DNA from: Amyloporia xantha
Lineage: Eukaryota > Basidiomycota > Agaricomycetes > Polyporales > Adustoporiaceae
Reading direction: 5' to 3'
Length of the DNA: 64,000 bases
Assembly: GCA_036971615.1 (NCBI GenBank)
Contig: JAYKKR010000009.1
Coordinates: 1-64,000 of the forward strand
Positions within the stretch are counted from its first letter, which is position 1; each line of letters starts with the position of its first letter. This document shows positions 10,555 to 22,049 of the stretch, in pieces. The translations under genes were made by a program, and so were the position numbers. The notes below the pieces were generated by a model. The model was not told where the DNA came from. It saw nothing but the letters and a program-made list of their open reading frames with translations, and did no database searches.

Positions 10555-13251
10555 ATGTCTGACACCACCATCCGCCAATTGACCATTGATACCGCGACCG
10601 CGCGTCTGGGTGCCGCGCTTGCCTGCGCTCCCCTCCCTGAAGCACCGGAGTACATGCGTTATGAGCAAATGGTCTACACCGAGTTTGTGAGTACAACGAT
10701 GAGCTCGCTGTCAAACAACTAATATGTTCATCCACATTAGAAAAAGGGCTGGCACGCCTTCCGCGACGCGCCCAAAGATGTGAAAAGGTCGCTTCGCGTC
10801 CCAGCATTGTTGTTCAGTGCGGTGCTGGAGTACGTGGCGTCTAGGAACGGCGCCGACCTTCGCCGCATTCGGGTCGATGACCCGCGGATTTCTGCCGAGC
10901 GGAAGAAGGAATTTGTTGTGCCTGCCCCTACTCGGGAGGTCGAGCTGGGGAAGGACCAGTGGTGGACTGTAAGAGGTAAGCAACATTTTTGTCATTTGTC
11001 TAGGGAACTGACTGAGACTTTGTATTTACCAGCGGAAGCTCCTGTTCCTGCCGCTGCATCTGGCGGACCAACATCGCCGAGCGCGCAACCTGAAGCGTCA
11101 AAGTCCCGCGCGAGTGGCCAAAAGCGGAAGTCGTCCGCTGATCAGGACATGGAGCCCGCCCCCACCAAAACTGCGAAGCCATCCCGTCAGGCCGACGCCG
11201 CGACCGAATCCCGCCCGTCCCAGCAGCGCGCGGTATCCCAGTCTGCGGCGAGCACGTCCTCACAGCCACCCCCATTGGCAGGCAAGGGCACTGTTTGCGT
11301 CGCGCAGCCATCGCAAGCAAAGCCCAGCCATCAGTCACTCAAGAACATAGGCAAGCATGACTCCCGCGAAAATCGCACCCACATTCCCTACGTCAGCGTG
11401 CCCCGTATGGCTGCCCAATCGAGCAGAACCACTGTAGCTCCTGTCGACAAGTCCGGGGCCACGGGGGCAAGGAAGCGGTCACGGCAGGAAGCAGAGGATG
11501 CGGATGAGGAGGATACGGACGATACGGACGATGAGGGGGTCATGACAAGGATGATGGTCCCGACGAGAATGACGAGGAGGTGGATGACGACAGTGAGGAG
11601 GAAGCATCCCCGTCGCAAAGGAAAGGCAAGAAAATGGCAGGAAAGGGCATTCCTCGGAGGTCGACGCGGGGAAAGGAGGGAACCGACAAGGAGGAGACCG
11701 AGAAGGAGAAGGAGATCCGCGCCAAAGCCGCTGCCGAGGTCGCGAAGATTGAGGATGCAGCCAAGGACGCGACTGTATCAGTAAGTACTGTCATCGCGTC
11801 ACCTTCACGCTACTCACCCATCTTTTTGCTAGCTGGTACCGTGCACGCTGTGCATCGCGAATAAGCAGCCTTGCAAGGTCGCGCCATCATCTTTCGCGCG
11901 CTGCATCCGCTGCGCGCGGAGCAAAGGCAAATGCTCTTTGGCCCCTCGGACACCCACCGGCAAGGCAATCAGCGGCCGCAAGAATGTCACGGAAACCGCG
12001 ACAGCATTCCAGGAGTACGCCCGGCAATGCATCAAGGATGGCATCAAGCCACCGACCAACACGGTCTACTCGCGCGATGCAGGCTTTTTGCATCAAGATG
12101 AAAAGGGCCACAATGTCCTTCCCGATGGGCAGTTGTACGAGGTGTACAAGGTGAACTTGACGAAGGCGCCCGGACCTAAGACGTCCGCGACTACGACCAC
12201 ACCCAAAGTCGTGCAAGCGCTGCCGAAGAGCAAGAGGGCAAAGCGCGACCCGAGGTTGAAACCCACCCCACCCCCCATTGACGTGGAGCGAGAAGGGTTG
12301 ACAGCCCCGGCGAATCCAGGACCCAGTCGGGCGCCCGTCGCGAAGACACCGGGCGTTGGGCAACCCCCTTCGCGCAACGCGAGCTCGTCGCGGAAATCTC
12401 AGGTCACCTTCAGCAAACTGAACGCTAATGAGCCTGACGAAGAGCAGGAAGAGGAAGTCGACGAGCTCGAGAACGACACTCACGGCAGTGTTCACCCCAG
12501 CGATCGCGACATGGAGTGGGATGCCGAGCCGCGAGAACTAGCCGCGAAGGAACGAAAGTTAGCAGCCAAGGAGCGAGAGTTGGCCGCGAAGGAGCGCCTC
12601 CAGGCCCGGCAGCTCCAGAAAGCGGTTCGTGCTCTCGAGGCCAAGTTTGCTTCACTGGACGATGAGCTCGACCACGAGCTGCCGTCATTGGCTTCGAGGG
12701 TGGAGATCCGCAGCGTGTTGGAAGACGCATCCGTGAAGCTGCAGGAATATTCCAAAGACCACATCAAGGATGCAGTGGCTCCCGTGAACTCGAAGATCTC
12801 GTCTCTTTCCAAGCGGCTTTCCGAGGTCGAGATTGCGACAGGAGGTAATCTGCAGGCACGGATCAAGCAGCTCGAGGAGCGCCATAATGGCATGGACAAG
12901 TACGTGAGGACGCTGGGCAGCAACTACAACACGCTGGGAACGATTGTGGAGTCCTCGAGCCAGCGCATTAAAGTGCTCGCGGACACCCTCAACGCCGTCG
13001 AGCCTGCAGAGCTTCGCGACTCTGTTGTCAACCTTCGCGAGGAGGTGAAGAAGATGCAGCAGAGCCTGGATGCGTTTTCAGTCGAAGCATCCCTGAGCGC
13101 CATTTCCGCGCAGATCAACGGATATGCAGGTGAGATGGAGGAGATGCGCAGGCAGCTCAATGATGTGGCTAGGACGCACGCCTTCAGGCCCGGGCCCCTG
13201 TTCCCCGTACATACCCCCACCGCGGCCCCCTTTCACGCCTACTCAAAGTAG
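10555..13251 (+). CDS. Gene b (element A, left): Zn2Cys6 cluster and coiled-coil protein
   Basis: MSDTTIRQLTIDTATARL starts at 10555. The N-terminal helical domain (with KKGWHAFRDAPKDV, about 10741) spans two exons and includes a conserved VDDPRI segment. A long disordered Ser/Pro and acidic linker follows. A cysteine cluster C-X2-C-X6-C-X9-C-X2-C-X6-C lies at about 11842-11934, which is the spacing of fungal GAL4-type binuclear zinc clusters. After a conserved KAISG...AFQEYARQCIKDGIKPP segment comes a second linker and a long heptad-rich coiled coil (about 12520-13180). The likely role is a dimeric nuclear DNA-binding protein of the element. One frame change is needed at the G-run 11531-11535 (five Gs; six would restore the frame). 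Paralogues: 26136-28920 and 41395-44167. Confidence 0.75.
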
Positions 13252-14187
13252 TGCATCTGGGAGCTCGCAAGACAGCAGCGCGGGCGCACGCGCTTGCGGA
13301 AATGCCTTCGGCTCGACCCTCAACAAGGGCGCAGGAGGACCACAGTGAGGAGCGAAGCCGCGGAGGGTATCAGGGTGTCGCGGACTGTCCGTAGAGTAGC
13401 CGCTGTAGTTTTAGCATATACGTATCGCCCAGCCGCGACAGAATGGGACTTCAACAGTCCCACATGAAATATATTAGCTAACTCAATCTTTACAAGTCGT
13501 GTGATTGTAAACGACGCAACTCCATAGGTGAGGAATCCACCGCGACACGTCCGAAATCCACCGCGACACTTCAGAAATCCACCGCGAACTTGCATCCGCG
13601 ACCGAATCCTCCAAGGCACTAGAAAGCTGCTCTCTGAAGGTCATGACAGCAGCACGGAACCTACTTGCTTCTGCCCGCGACAATGTTTGCCGTTCACTCG
13701 CGACAATTGCTCGCGGGGTGCCTGCCTCAGCCACTGGGCTCCTATCCACTTTCAAGTCGACCCGTGCAATTTCGCTGTTGACACCCTCCGGCTTCCCGCG
13801 TCGCCGCGACACTTGCTTTCAGAATTGGCTGATATCCTTACATTCCCTGTGCGGGAGATTCGCATTATATGCCCCTAGCTATTGACTGGGAGAAACACTC
13901 AAAATACCTCAGTTAATAAAGGCTCACAAAGGCTATTTTTGCAAACACATCCCGCCCGACACCTTTGTCGCGACGATTGGACACAAACTCGGACAGCCTT
14001 CGCGCGTTACAGTAGTGCACCTCTTGAGGGAAAATGCGCCCACGACAGGCTTACGCCTGACGCTCCCGTACGTCAATGTTGTAACTATCTCGCGACCATC
14101 ACAATACGTATATATTTGCATTTCTACACATGAGGGAGACTACGCGACCAATGGCGGAATATCCGCGGGAGTGAACGAAGCAGCAAA
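13252..14187. other. Intergenic between convergent b and c1
   Basis: No gene is seen. The sequence keeps the element's CGCGA-rich character, with a short tandem-like run of ccgcgacacttcagaaatccac variants near 13537-13600. It probably holds the 3' ends of the two flanking genes. Confidence 0.5.
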
Positions 14188-14936
14188 TCAGGGAACCTCC
14201 TCCCGAATTGCATACAGCACGCGCGTGCCCCTTGGATTGCCTCCCTCCTGCAGCGCGAGCATTCTGGCCGCAATGTATTGGCCGCCTTCGGAGTGGTCAA
14301 TCGTGATTTTGACTTGATCCGCCTCTGCGGTCTCCCTGTCGATGAGCTCCTGAAAATTGCAATGTCAGAACAACGAGGACAATGTGATATTTGAAACACA
14401 TGAACCTACCAATGTAGGTGAATCCCACCACTCCGGATTGTCGTCGTCGCAGTCGGGCCACTCCCACCAGATTGTGTCGAGGTGGTGCTCCGAGGATAGG
14501 ATTTCCTCAGGAGGCGGCGCCACTTTATACGCAATTGGTACCGCGGCCAGCTTGTGAATGTCGAGGTCCCACTCGACATCGAACCGCGTGTGCGCGACCG
14601 CGGCGTGGATAATCTGCGGCAACCTCACCTCCTTCCCCCCGCGGGCGAGCACAATCTCGCCAAGGTTCGCAAGACTGTCGCGCTGTGTGTGGTTAATCAG
14701 CGCGATGAGCTCAACTTGTCAATGATAGTGACTAACGAGTTCTTTGATAAGGGCGACCTTCCAGCGATCATACTGGAGGTCCGTCCGGGGAGATCACCGG
14801 ATGCAATCCGTTCATTGAGCCTCCGTATGGCCTGCTCCATCCGCCACGCGCGGTAGCGGAACATGCGGGTCGCGGTCTTCTCGAGTTGATGGGCGGATGC
14901 TTGGGCAGACATTTGAGCCGGGAGGACAGAAGACAT
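14188..14936 (-). CDS. Gene c1 (element A): small Trp-rich accessory protein
   Basis: The start at 14936 gives MSSVLPAQMSAQASAHQL. The first exon encodes an amphipathic helix pair (RMFRYRAWRMEQAIRRLNERI). The second encodes a compact domain with LPQIIHAAVAHTRFDVEWDLDIHKL and the signature WWEWPDCDDDNPEWWDSP (about 14425-14470). The last exon gives a helix ending REEVP with stop at 14188-14190. Introns lie near 14360-14415 and 14660-14720. It is paralogous to c2 and to the single c gene of element B (57551-58305), which keeps the W-W-x-W-P...W-W signature. No known domain is recognised. It lies upstream of c2, both on the minus strand next to KDZ. Confidence 0.65.
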
Positions 14937-15674
14937 TGCGAAATGGGAAGAGGGTGAAATGAAGATGGAGCCCTGCCCCCGCACACCTCGCCGAATATTT
15001 AGCATCTCCCACCTGGTCACCTCGTGGCCAAAGTGGTTCCCATACACGTGTCAACCGCGCGTTCGCGAAGCAGGGAGGAAGAGCGGTGATGCGCATGAGA
15101 AGCAGCAACATGTCACAAAGGCCTTGGGCTTGGGCAGATGACCTGCCTGCAGGCTTCGCTGCAACTGTCCCAACTCGGTAATAAGATTACTTTGGCGCGG
15201 ATGGTTCGCGGCAATCCAAAAGGGTAAAAGCCCGCGCCGCGAGGTCTTGAGGATGTATTCGATAAGAGTTGCCATGATGCGCGCACTCCCCGCCGATTAT
15301 CGCAGAAGCGACCGCGCCAAATGCGCGTTGAGTCGTGAGTGCGACTTATGGATCTGATAATCATTGCGAAGCTCGGCGTATGAATGTGCGTCATGTCAGG
15401 CACTTCATGAACATTCTCTGATGTCCATGAACATGCTCGGCAAATGCTGTGCATGCTATTGTCCCCGATGTGTACGGAATTTGCTATAGGCTCGGCAAAA
15501 CGCGGTCGTCCATCGCTCTGACCGCGACCAATGGCCGCGAGCTCACCGCTGATGTGAGAGTTGGGACGTACTGCCCGCCTTCGTGCTATGCATTCCAACG
15601 ATCCTCAATCTCATGGACACCGGGTGATCTTGCAACAACATTGTATTGAGACGCGAGAAAATACAACAGACGTG
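14937..15674. promoter_or_regulatory. Upstream region of c1 with duplicated promoter block
   Basis: Positions about 14990-15060 (gaatatttagcat ... cacctcgtggccaaagt ... cacgtgt) are closely repeated upstream of c2 at about 16494-16562. This indicates that c1 and c2 arose by duplication together with their promoter. The rest (15130-15674) has no recognisable gene and includes the 3' end of c2. Confidence 0.6.
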
Positions 15675-16437
15675 CTACAATAAAGTCGACCCTCCAGCCG
15701 CGGTGGCAGGCGCGTCCTCCTTGACAGCACCGAGCACGCGGAGAATTCCCTGCTTATCGCGCGTCCTCATCGCGAGCATCCTCTCCGTGATGGTTGAAAG
15801 GTGCCTCGCAAGCTCCTCCGCCTGACGCAGGCAGTCGACGTCGAAGTTCTCCGTGACGACGTAGTCCTACAGTGTGAAGAATGAGACTGAATAACTTACG
15901 GAGGAATATTGAAAGAACTCACCCCAGTTGGTGAGCGCCACCATTCAGGTTTCGAGTCATCTCGGTCGGCCCACTCCCACCAGATGCTGGACAGATGATC
16001 CTCCGAAGTCACCATGTCCTCCGGGGAGGCGCGATAGGGAGCGCAATAGGGATCGCGGCGAGCGCGCGGATGTCGATCGTCCACTTGACGCCGAACATTG
16101 TCTGGTCGATCATGGCCTGAATGACTTGGGGCAAATCGATTGCCTTTCCGCGCCGCGCGAGGACCAACTCTGCCAGGCACTGTCGAGTTTCTCGCTGTGC
16201 ACGAGGTGGTCAGCAGCGTCATCATGTAACCAGATGGTGGTGACTCACAAATTCAAATGTGAGTGCCTCTCGCCACCGAATGTACTGTAAGTCATTGCGC
16301 GGGAGATCCCCAGAGTCGAGACGCTCATTCAACCTGAGCAGTGCTTCCTGGATGCGCCAAGTGCGATAGCGGAACATCCGCATCGCGATGCGTTCCATGT
16401 GCTGGGCAGACGCCGCGGAAGATGTTGCGGCCGGCAT
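15675..16437 (-). CDS. Gene c2 (element A): paralogue of c1, frame change in the middle
   Basis: The start at 16437 gives MPAATSSAASAQHMERIAM, followed by the conserved RMFRYRTWRIQEALLRLNERL helix. The middle exon matches c1 (LPQVIQAMIDQTMFGVKWTIDIRAL, then SIWWEWADRDDSKPEWWRSP). One base is missing between the two halves, near 16040. The last exon ends in GGSTLL with stop at 15675-15677. Head-to-head with KDZ across 258 bp, as in element B. Function unknown; the constant pairing with the transposase suggests a role in transposition or its control. Confidence 0.65.
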
Positions 16438-16695
16438 GGCAGGGAACAAAGATGAGAGCGATTGAACTGGGGCGCTGCCTCCACACACTTTGTCGAATAT
16501 TTAGCATATCGCACCTAGTCACCTCGTGGCCAAAGTTATTCCCACCCACGTGTGTACCGCGAGGTCGCGAAGCACGGTGGATAGAGCGGTGATAAACATG
16601 ATAAGCCGCGCGTCTCGGTAACGATTGCTTTATCTTGAGCAGAATGACTATGGACCGGGGCTTGAGCCATCCGTCCTGCCTCGTTCATTGCAGCT
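16438..16695. promoter_or_regulatory. Shared divergent promoter c2|KDZ
   Basis: 258 bp between start codons. It holds the block gaatatttagcat ... cacctcgtggccaaagt ... cacgtgt (about 16494-16562) that is duplicated upstream of c1. The CACGTG core is a candidate E-box. Confidence 0.55.
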
Positions 16696-19600
16696 ATGAA
16701 ACCGCGACCTCGCGGGACAATCATCACGGTAGGGCGCGGTGTTCGCTACGGTACAAGACTCGAGAAGCATACGACGCGGGGAGTTGAGTATGTATTCAGG
16801 GACAATCGCGAAGGGGAGCGAACTCCTAGCCGATCACCCTCGAAATCTCCAAGAAAACGCCAACTCGAGCGAACACCGCGATGCCGTCACCGGATGATAT
16901 CCGCGAAGATCCGCCCATTGAAATGCCCCCACTGCGGCATAAGGTAAAACTGCTTTGAATGGTTGTCGAGCGGGATTGCTGATGGTGAGATGTGTCACAG
17001 GGCCAGAATGACTTTATGCGAGACTGGCTTCCCCACCGCGAGGCTTATCTCGCCTGCCTGTTGGAGCGAGAAGCACCGCCACTGAACAGACAATGTACTA
17101 GATGCCATTCCGCGGAAGGTGATTGGCGCTGCCTTGAGTGCTACGGATGCCCCGTGACATGTCAAGAGTGCTGTCAGATCTCGCACAGTACGATGCCACT
17201 CCACCGTGTCGAAAAGTGGAGCGGCGATTTCTTCTCGCCCGCATGGCTGAATGACGCGGGCGTGCGTATCTGGTTGGGCCATCAGGGCAAGCAATGCGCG
17301 CAGGCTGCGGAAACAGAGTCGCGCGAGCACGCGAGTCCTGAGCTTGAAGTCCGCGACCGGCCTGAGTCCCCTGTCGCGCCGCGACCCGTATTTACACCTG
17401 CATTCGCGCGCGACGGAAATCGTGGTTGTTGTGGATGTCACCGGCGTGCACGAGATCGGAGTCGGGTGGTGCTCTTGTCCGAATGCAACTAGCCCGGACA
17501 AACAACTGCTCGCAATGGGCCTTTACCCGGGGAGTACATTGCGCCCAAGAACCGCGTTCACGTTCAGAGTCCTGGACGACTTCCTGCTAACCAACAAAGA
17601 GTGCAAGACCTCCGCGATGAGCTACTATAGTAAACTCACGCGCGTAACGAACAATGCATTTCCGGATAGGGTACCGGTCGGTCCTTTGTCCTCTCGCACA
17701 TCCATTCGCACTGATGTTCTTGAATAGGACCGCTACCACGAGCTACTGCGACTTTCGCGACAATGGCGGAACCTCAAGTATCGTAAATGGCACGGATATG
17801 GCCATTCAGTGACAGCGCCCATACCACCAGGCGGGCTGGCCATCTTCTGCCCAACCTGTCCCCAACCGCGTGTCAACATACCAGATAACTATCGCGAGGA
17901 CCCAGAGCAGTGAGTTTTCTGTTCCTCAACCGGATTCGGGACATAAACACCTCTTTGTCCAGGTGGAAGTACATGCGCTCTGTCGTCATGGATGGCAACT
18001 TCAGCGCGGAGCATTTGCGCATGAGAAACCCGAACGACGATGTGGCACTCAGCGATGGCCAAGGGTTCATGGTAGGCGAAAGGCTATACAAGGAGCACCT
18101 AAAGGTGGCCTTGGAGTTCAAAGAGGTCCGTCACAGACCTTGTCGCGGTGGAGATACGCTCACATTACGCGCGGCTGATGGCTATAGAAGTCCGATTGTC
18201 ACGACCATCGCGCGGTCAATCAGGCCAACGCAGACCGGCATAATCTGGAGGCTACAGGGATTGGCGCGGCGGCCTGCGCTCGCCATGGGTGCTTTGTTCC
18301 ACATGCCGTGGTAGATTTTCAGAAAGGCGAACGGTAAGCACCGTCGCGACGGCTGCGCGACCGCGACTGATCATATTCAACTCACAGTCAAATGAATATG
18401 GACTATGCGCTGAACAGCGTCCTCGCGAGCCTCGGGGGATCAAAACACTCCTGGTAATGTACGACATTATGTGCCAGTACAGCAAGAGACTGCACATCCG
18501 ATTCAGTGGAAATCCATACCTAAAAATGCCCCCGGGGCTGACAATACGGAGCGGCATTGGACTGTTCCACGTTCATGGCCATCAAGATAGTTGCTTCCCT
18601 CGATACTCTCCCAACTTCATTGAGGGCGCGGGGCAAATAGATGGCGAGGTAATTGAAACCTTATGGGCACCCCTCAACAACATATCAGGAAGCACCCGCG
18701 GGATGTCCACGGCGCATAGGAAGGAGGTCATTGACGACCATATGAACGACTCCAACTGGAAGAAGTTGACGGGCATGGGTGCGTATTTTGTCGAGAAGGG
18801 TGTCGCGGCGGTGACATTATAGTGCACTCCTAGGGAACTCACTTGTCCGAAAGTGGAAGAAGGCCGCGGCCGGACGACAGGAGAGCGCCGAGGTGCTGGC
18901 ACAGATGGAGGCAACCGCGAGCGATGAGCAGCTTGAATCCTGGACCGCGCAGGAGACCCGCGCCATGGGGAACCGCGACCGCGACGTGAAAGAGATGGAT
19001 GTGTATGACGTCCAGTTGAAGAAGGGCAAGTGCCATCACGTTTTGCTGCTTCCTCGACCACTAGTAATATTCCTCACAGCGCCAGGGAAAGTCGCGATCC
19101 AATTAGATCTCACCCGCGAGGAGACCAATGCCGGCCGCCGTCAAGGAGTGGCCCAATGGCTCGCGAATGGAATGAAGATCCAGGAGACACAGTAGGTCAT
19201 ATGCATTGAACGCCGGACAACACGTTGATGCTTCACAAAACAGACTCAACATACGTGCCTTGAAGAAGAAGTTGGGGCGTCATCCATTACTCGCAGATCA
19301 GCTGCAACTTGAAGAGAAGAGACAAAGGCTACAAAAGCGAATCGACACCTTTCAGGCATTGACATCGACATTTCTGCCTGGCCTGGACGATGAAGACGCC
19401 GATTGTCTTCGTGCACCGTATGATGGTGCAGAGTGGGTGGACCTTGAAGAGGAGATAAATCCCCTGGACGAGATGGGTGAAGTCGAGAACGAGGCACGAT
19501 TTGAACCTGAGGAGGCCGCGCTCTGGCTGCCGTCTGAGTTAGGTAACGATGTGATGCATTGCCATGATCTCGGTGAGGTCGCGGAGGAGGAGCTGCGTCT

Positions 19601-20264
19601 CCGCGAAGGCCAAGCAAATGATGCGCTCCACCTGATTCGTCTCACGATTGGCTTCCGCTCTGTACTCTACCGTACTGGAGTGAGAGCCGCGACGAGCCAA
19701 CGTCTGAAGTTGCGCTCTTGGGATGATGTCGCGGTGGTGAACAAAACAGTGAATGAGAACGCGCGGATATACACCCAGGCGCGGCGCGCGATGGAAGGTC
19801 TTGGAGCAAGTCCCGCGACACTGCAGAAGTATCAGCGCTTGGTCCGCGAAAATCTCAGATCCATCACAGCACTCATGGATAATTCCATTCGCGGAACCCG
19901 CAACACTGGTCTCTCCTGGATTTGGACAGTAGACTTGCATGGAGATGGTGCACACTCAAATTGGATGGCAGAGTGTAAGTCTGACATTTAATTCCGATGA
20001 CTCTTGCTAACCTCACAATCAGTGCACCGAGTGAATTGGCTGAGAGCACGCGCGCGCCGCGACAGATGGCAAGAGGACTACACCATTCTGGTCGCGGAGA
20101 TGGGGTGGACAGAAGTCAGCTTCCGTAAACGCGCGCATGCATGGTGGTCGCACGGAAACGTCCCGTACATTGGCCCGGGCCACAAGTGCTATGCCCTGCG
20201 ACAAGCCGCGATGTACAATTCCTTGGGAGACGCGCTCAGTGCGCTTTGTGCGACATGTAAATAG
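16696..20264 (+). CDS. KDZ transposase with CxC2-type cysteine clusters (element A)
   Basis: This multi-exon gene encodes a Kyakuja-Dileera-Zisupton transposase. The N-terminal exon is basic with SPSKSP repeats. Next come a cysteine/histidine cluster (C-X2-C, C-X2-C, C-X2-C with two His, about 17094-17210) and the CxC2 segment with MGLYPGSTLRPRTAFTF and LDDFLLTNKECKTSAM (about 17515-17625). The KDZ core follows: MDGNFSAEHLRMRN, DHRAVNQANADRHNLEATG, HGCFVPHAVVDFQKGER, MYDIMCQY, HVHGHQDSCFPRYSPNF and IDGEVIETLWAPLN (18184-18684). A long helical C-terminus ends at 20264. Introns recur at the same places in element B. Apparent single-base frame changes are needed near 16850, 17410 and 18435 (two in homopolymers, one in a CG run), so the gene is either inactive or misassembled. 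The family acts in the nucleus as a cut-and-paste DDE-type enzyme. Confidence 0.9.
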
Positions 20265-20344
20265 TAATGTATCACGCTGGTTTTATTCCCGAAGTAAGAG
20301 TTTACATTGGCACTGTGACATCCCCTAACGGCCCAATTTATACT

Positions 20345-21600
20345 CTATTTGTAGTACGATGTTTCCATCCAATGAGGTGCAGCCACTCCCATTGCGGTGT
20401 GGATAGCGTCTCGCATGAAATATGCATAACATACGCGATCCCCTTGACACGGCGGAACAGCATGCCGCAGCACCTTGCCACATAGCGCAATCACAGATCC
20501 CGGTGGGTAATGGACTGTCAGTCCAGGTCCGTCCATCTCGAAATGGAGGTCGCGGTAGGAGCCGAATGTCGCGAGGAGGTCATACTACGGCTTCCTCGAG
20601 TTGCTGTCGCGGTGGTGCGGTGTCTCGCGGTTGGATATTATCTGGACAGCGTTGAACGGTGTCGCCCATCCCTGCATGCTGTCCCTCAACGATGGGTCCT
20701 GCATCAATCTACGCATGGTTTCGCGACCCGCCGCGTATAATGCGGGATGAACTACTGCAAGGACCGCAGATAGGATAGCGGAAGTCTCCGCGATCGCAGC
20801 CATCCATTGCCACCCGCTCACCAAGTTGGCGCCTTGCAGACTCGCGGATGCATTGAGCGCATGTGGAGGCCCCTGCAAATAATGTTTATTCCATTATTTC
20901 CTCCTGGCAGACATCATCAACTCACTACATGACCCTGCTGATACCATGCCGGGGATATATTCACACATCCTGGTGGTATTGAACATGTGGCTGGGTCGCG
21001 GAAAAGACTTCCCATCTGACGCCAACCCTTGCCATTTGCTCGCGGCCCACTATGCCTGAGCTGCTGAGTTAGAACTCCTGTCGCGATGTCCATTTCACTC
21101 TGACCTCGATGTGTCAGTTCAGTGTATCCACACAAGAGGTCTACCAAGTGAATACCTGACGTTGCGGTGATAATAAACCGGGAAGGAACCAACCGATGAT
21201 GCGGTCATGCGCGTCGGTCAGAATCGACGGCTGGTTAATACACATAACCTTGTCTGGAAGTATGCGCGCCCACTTTGCTTTCAACGCGTCTTCCAGCTTG
21301 GCGTTCTGGCCGTTCGCTTGCAACCCTAAAGCATCCGAGTATCTGTCAACATCCCAAGGGATGCGAACTGGCCAGACATGAGCAAAGATTTACACTCCGA
21401 AGCAGAATTGTTACGAAACCACGATGAAGGAATGCACGCGCCAGTTGGTCGGCAATCGCGCTGCATTCGCCGACAAGATACGTGCTAATATTCAACGCCA
21501 CAGGAGGTGGCGGTGCCACACCGACATCGTGTCTCAGCAGGTGCAGTCTTCTACGGAACATGACTTGCATGAAAGCCGCAAGCTCGTCCGTCAAATCCAT
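20345..21600 (-). CDS. TET/JBP-family 2OG-Fe(II) dioxygenase (element A), internal stop
   Basis: Four exons from MDLTDELAAFMQVMF (21600). The double-stranded beta-helix core is in the last exon. It has ISNRETPHHRD with the iron-binding H-x-D (His codon 20612-20614, Asp codon 20606-20608), the distal His in KVLRHAV, and the 2-oxoglutarate Arg region DRVCYAYFMRDAIH. Fungal family members oxidise 5-methylcytosine. Compared with element B, a Trp codon (TGG) is TAG here at 20585-20587, seven codons after the metal-binding Asp and before the distal His. The frame is otherwise open to 20345. It is tail-to-tail with KDZ (80 bp apart) and head-to-head with f. Readthrough, RNA editing or inactivation are all possible. 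Confidence 0.85.
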
Positions 21601-22049
21601 GTTTGCTAACTGTAAACTGCTCGCGGACCTTCAGGACACCGGTCGCGGTTGTGTCTCGATGCTCACCCAAATTCCTTCCGTGCGTGATATCGCGCGCAAG
21701 CTTTGTAGCGTCCCGCCCAAGTTCGCAGAACAACTAGGACATCGGGACCACGCGGTTCCAGCATGTATGTCCTCATGACGACCACATCCCTGTTTAGATC
21801 TCATATTGGACCCGGCGCGGATGTCCGGAACTCAGCGATTCGGTGACCAATCATAGCGCAATGATATTAGGCCCCGCAGTTGGATGTGAGTGTCGCGGTC
21901 AGTCGACATGAAACTGCAATCCGCTTTGGGACTGGTCGCGGTTCGTGAGTTGAGGAGCGCCTGGCAAAGCGCGTCCAATTCCACAACAGGAACTTGTCAC
22001 TAAATTCCAACACTCATCTGCTCACGCGACAAACCATAAAACGAACAGT
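21601..22049. promoter_or_regulatory. Shared divergent promoter TET|f (element A)
   Basis: 449 bp between the start codons; the matching interval in element B is 450 bp (51932-52381). No ORF of interest. An unannotated upstream exon of the dioxygenase cannot be excluded. Confidence 0.5.
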
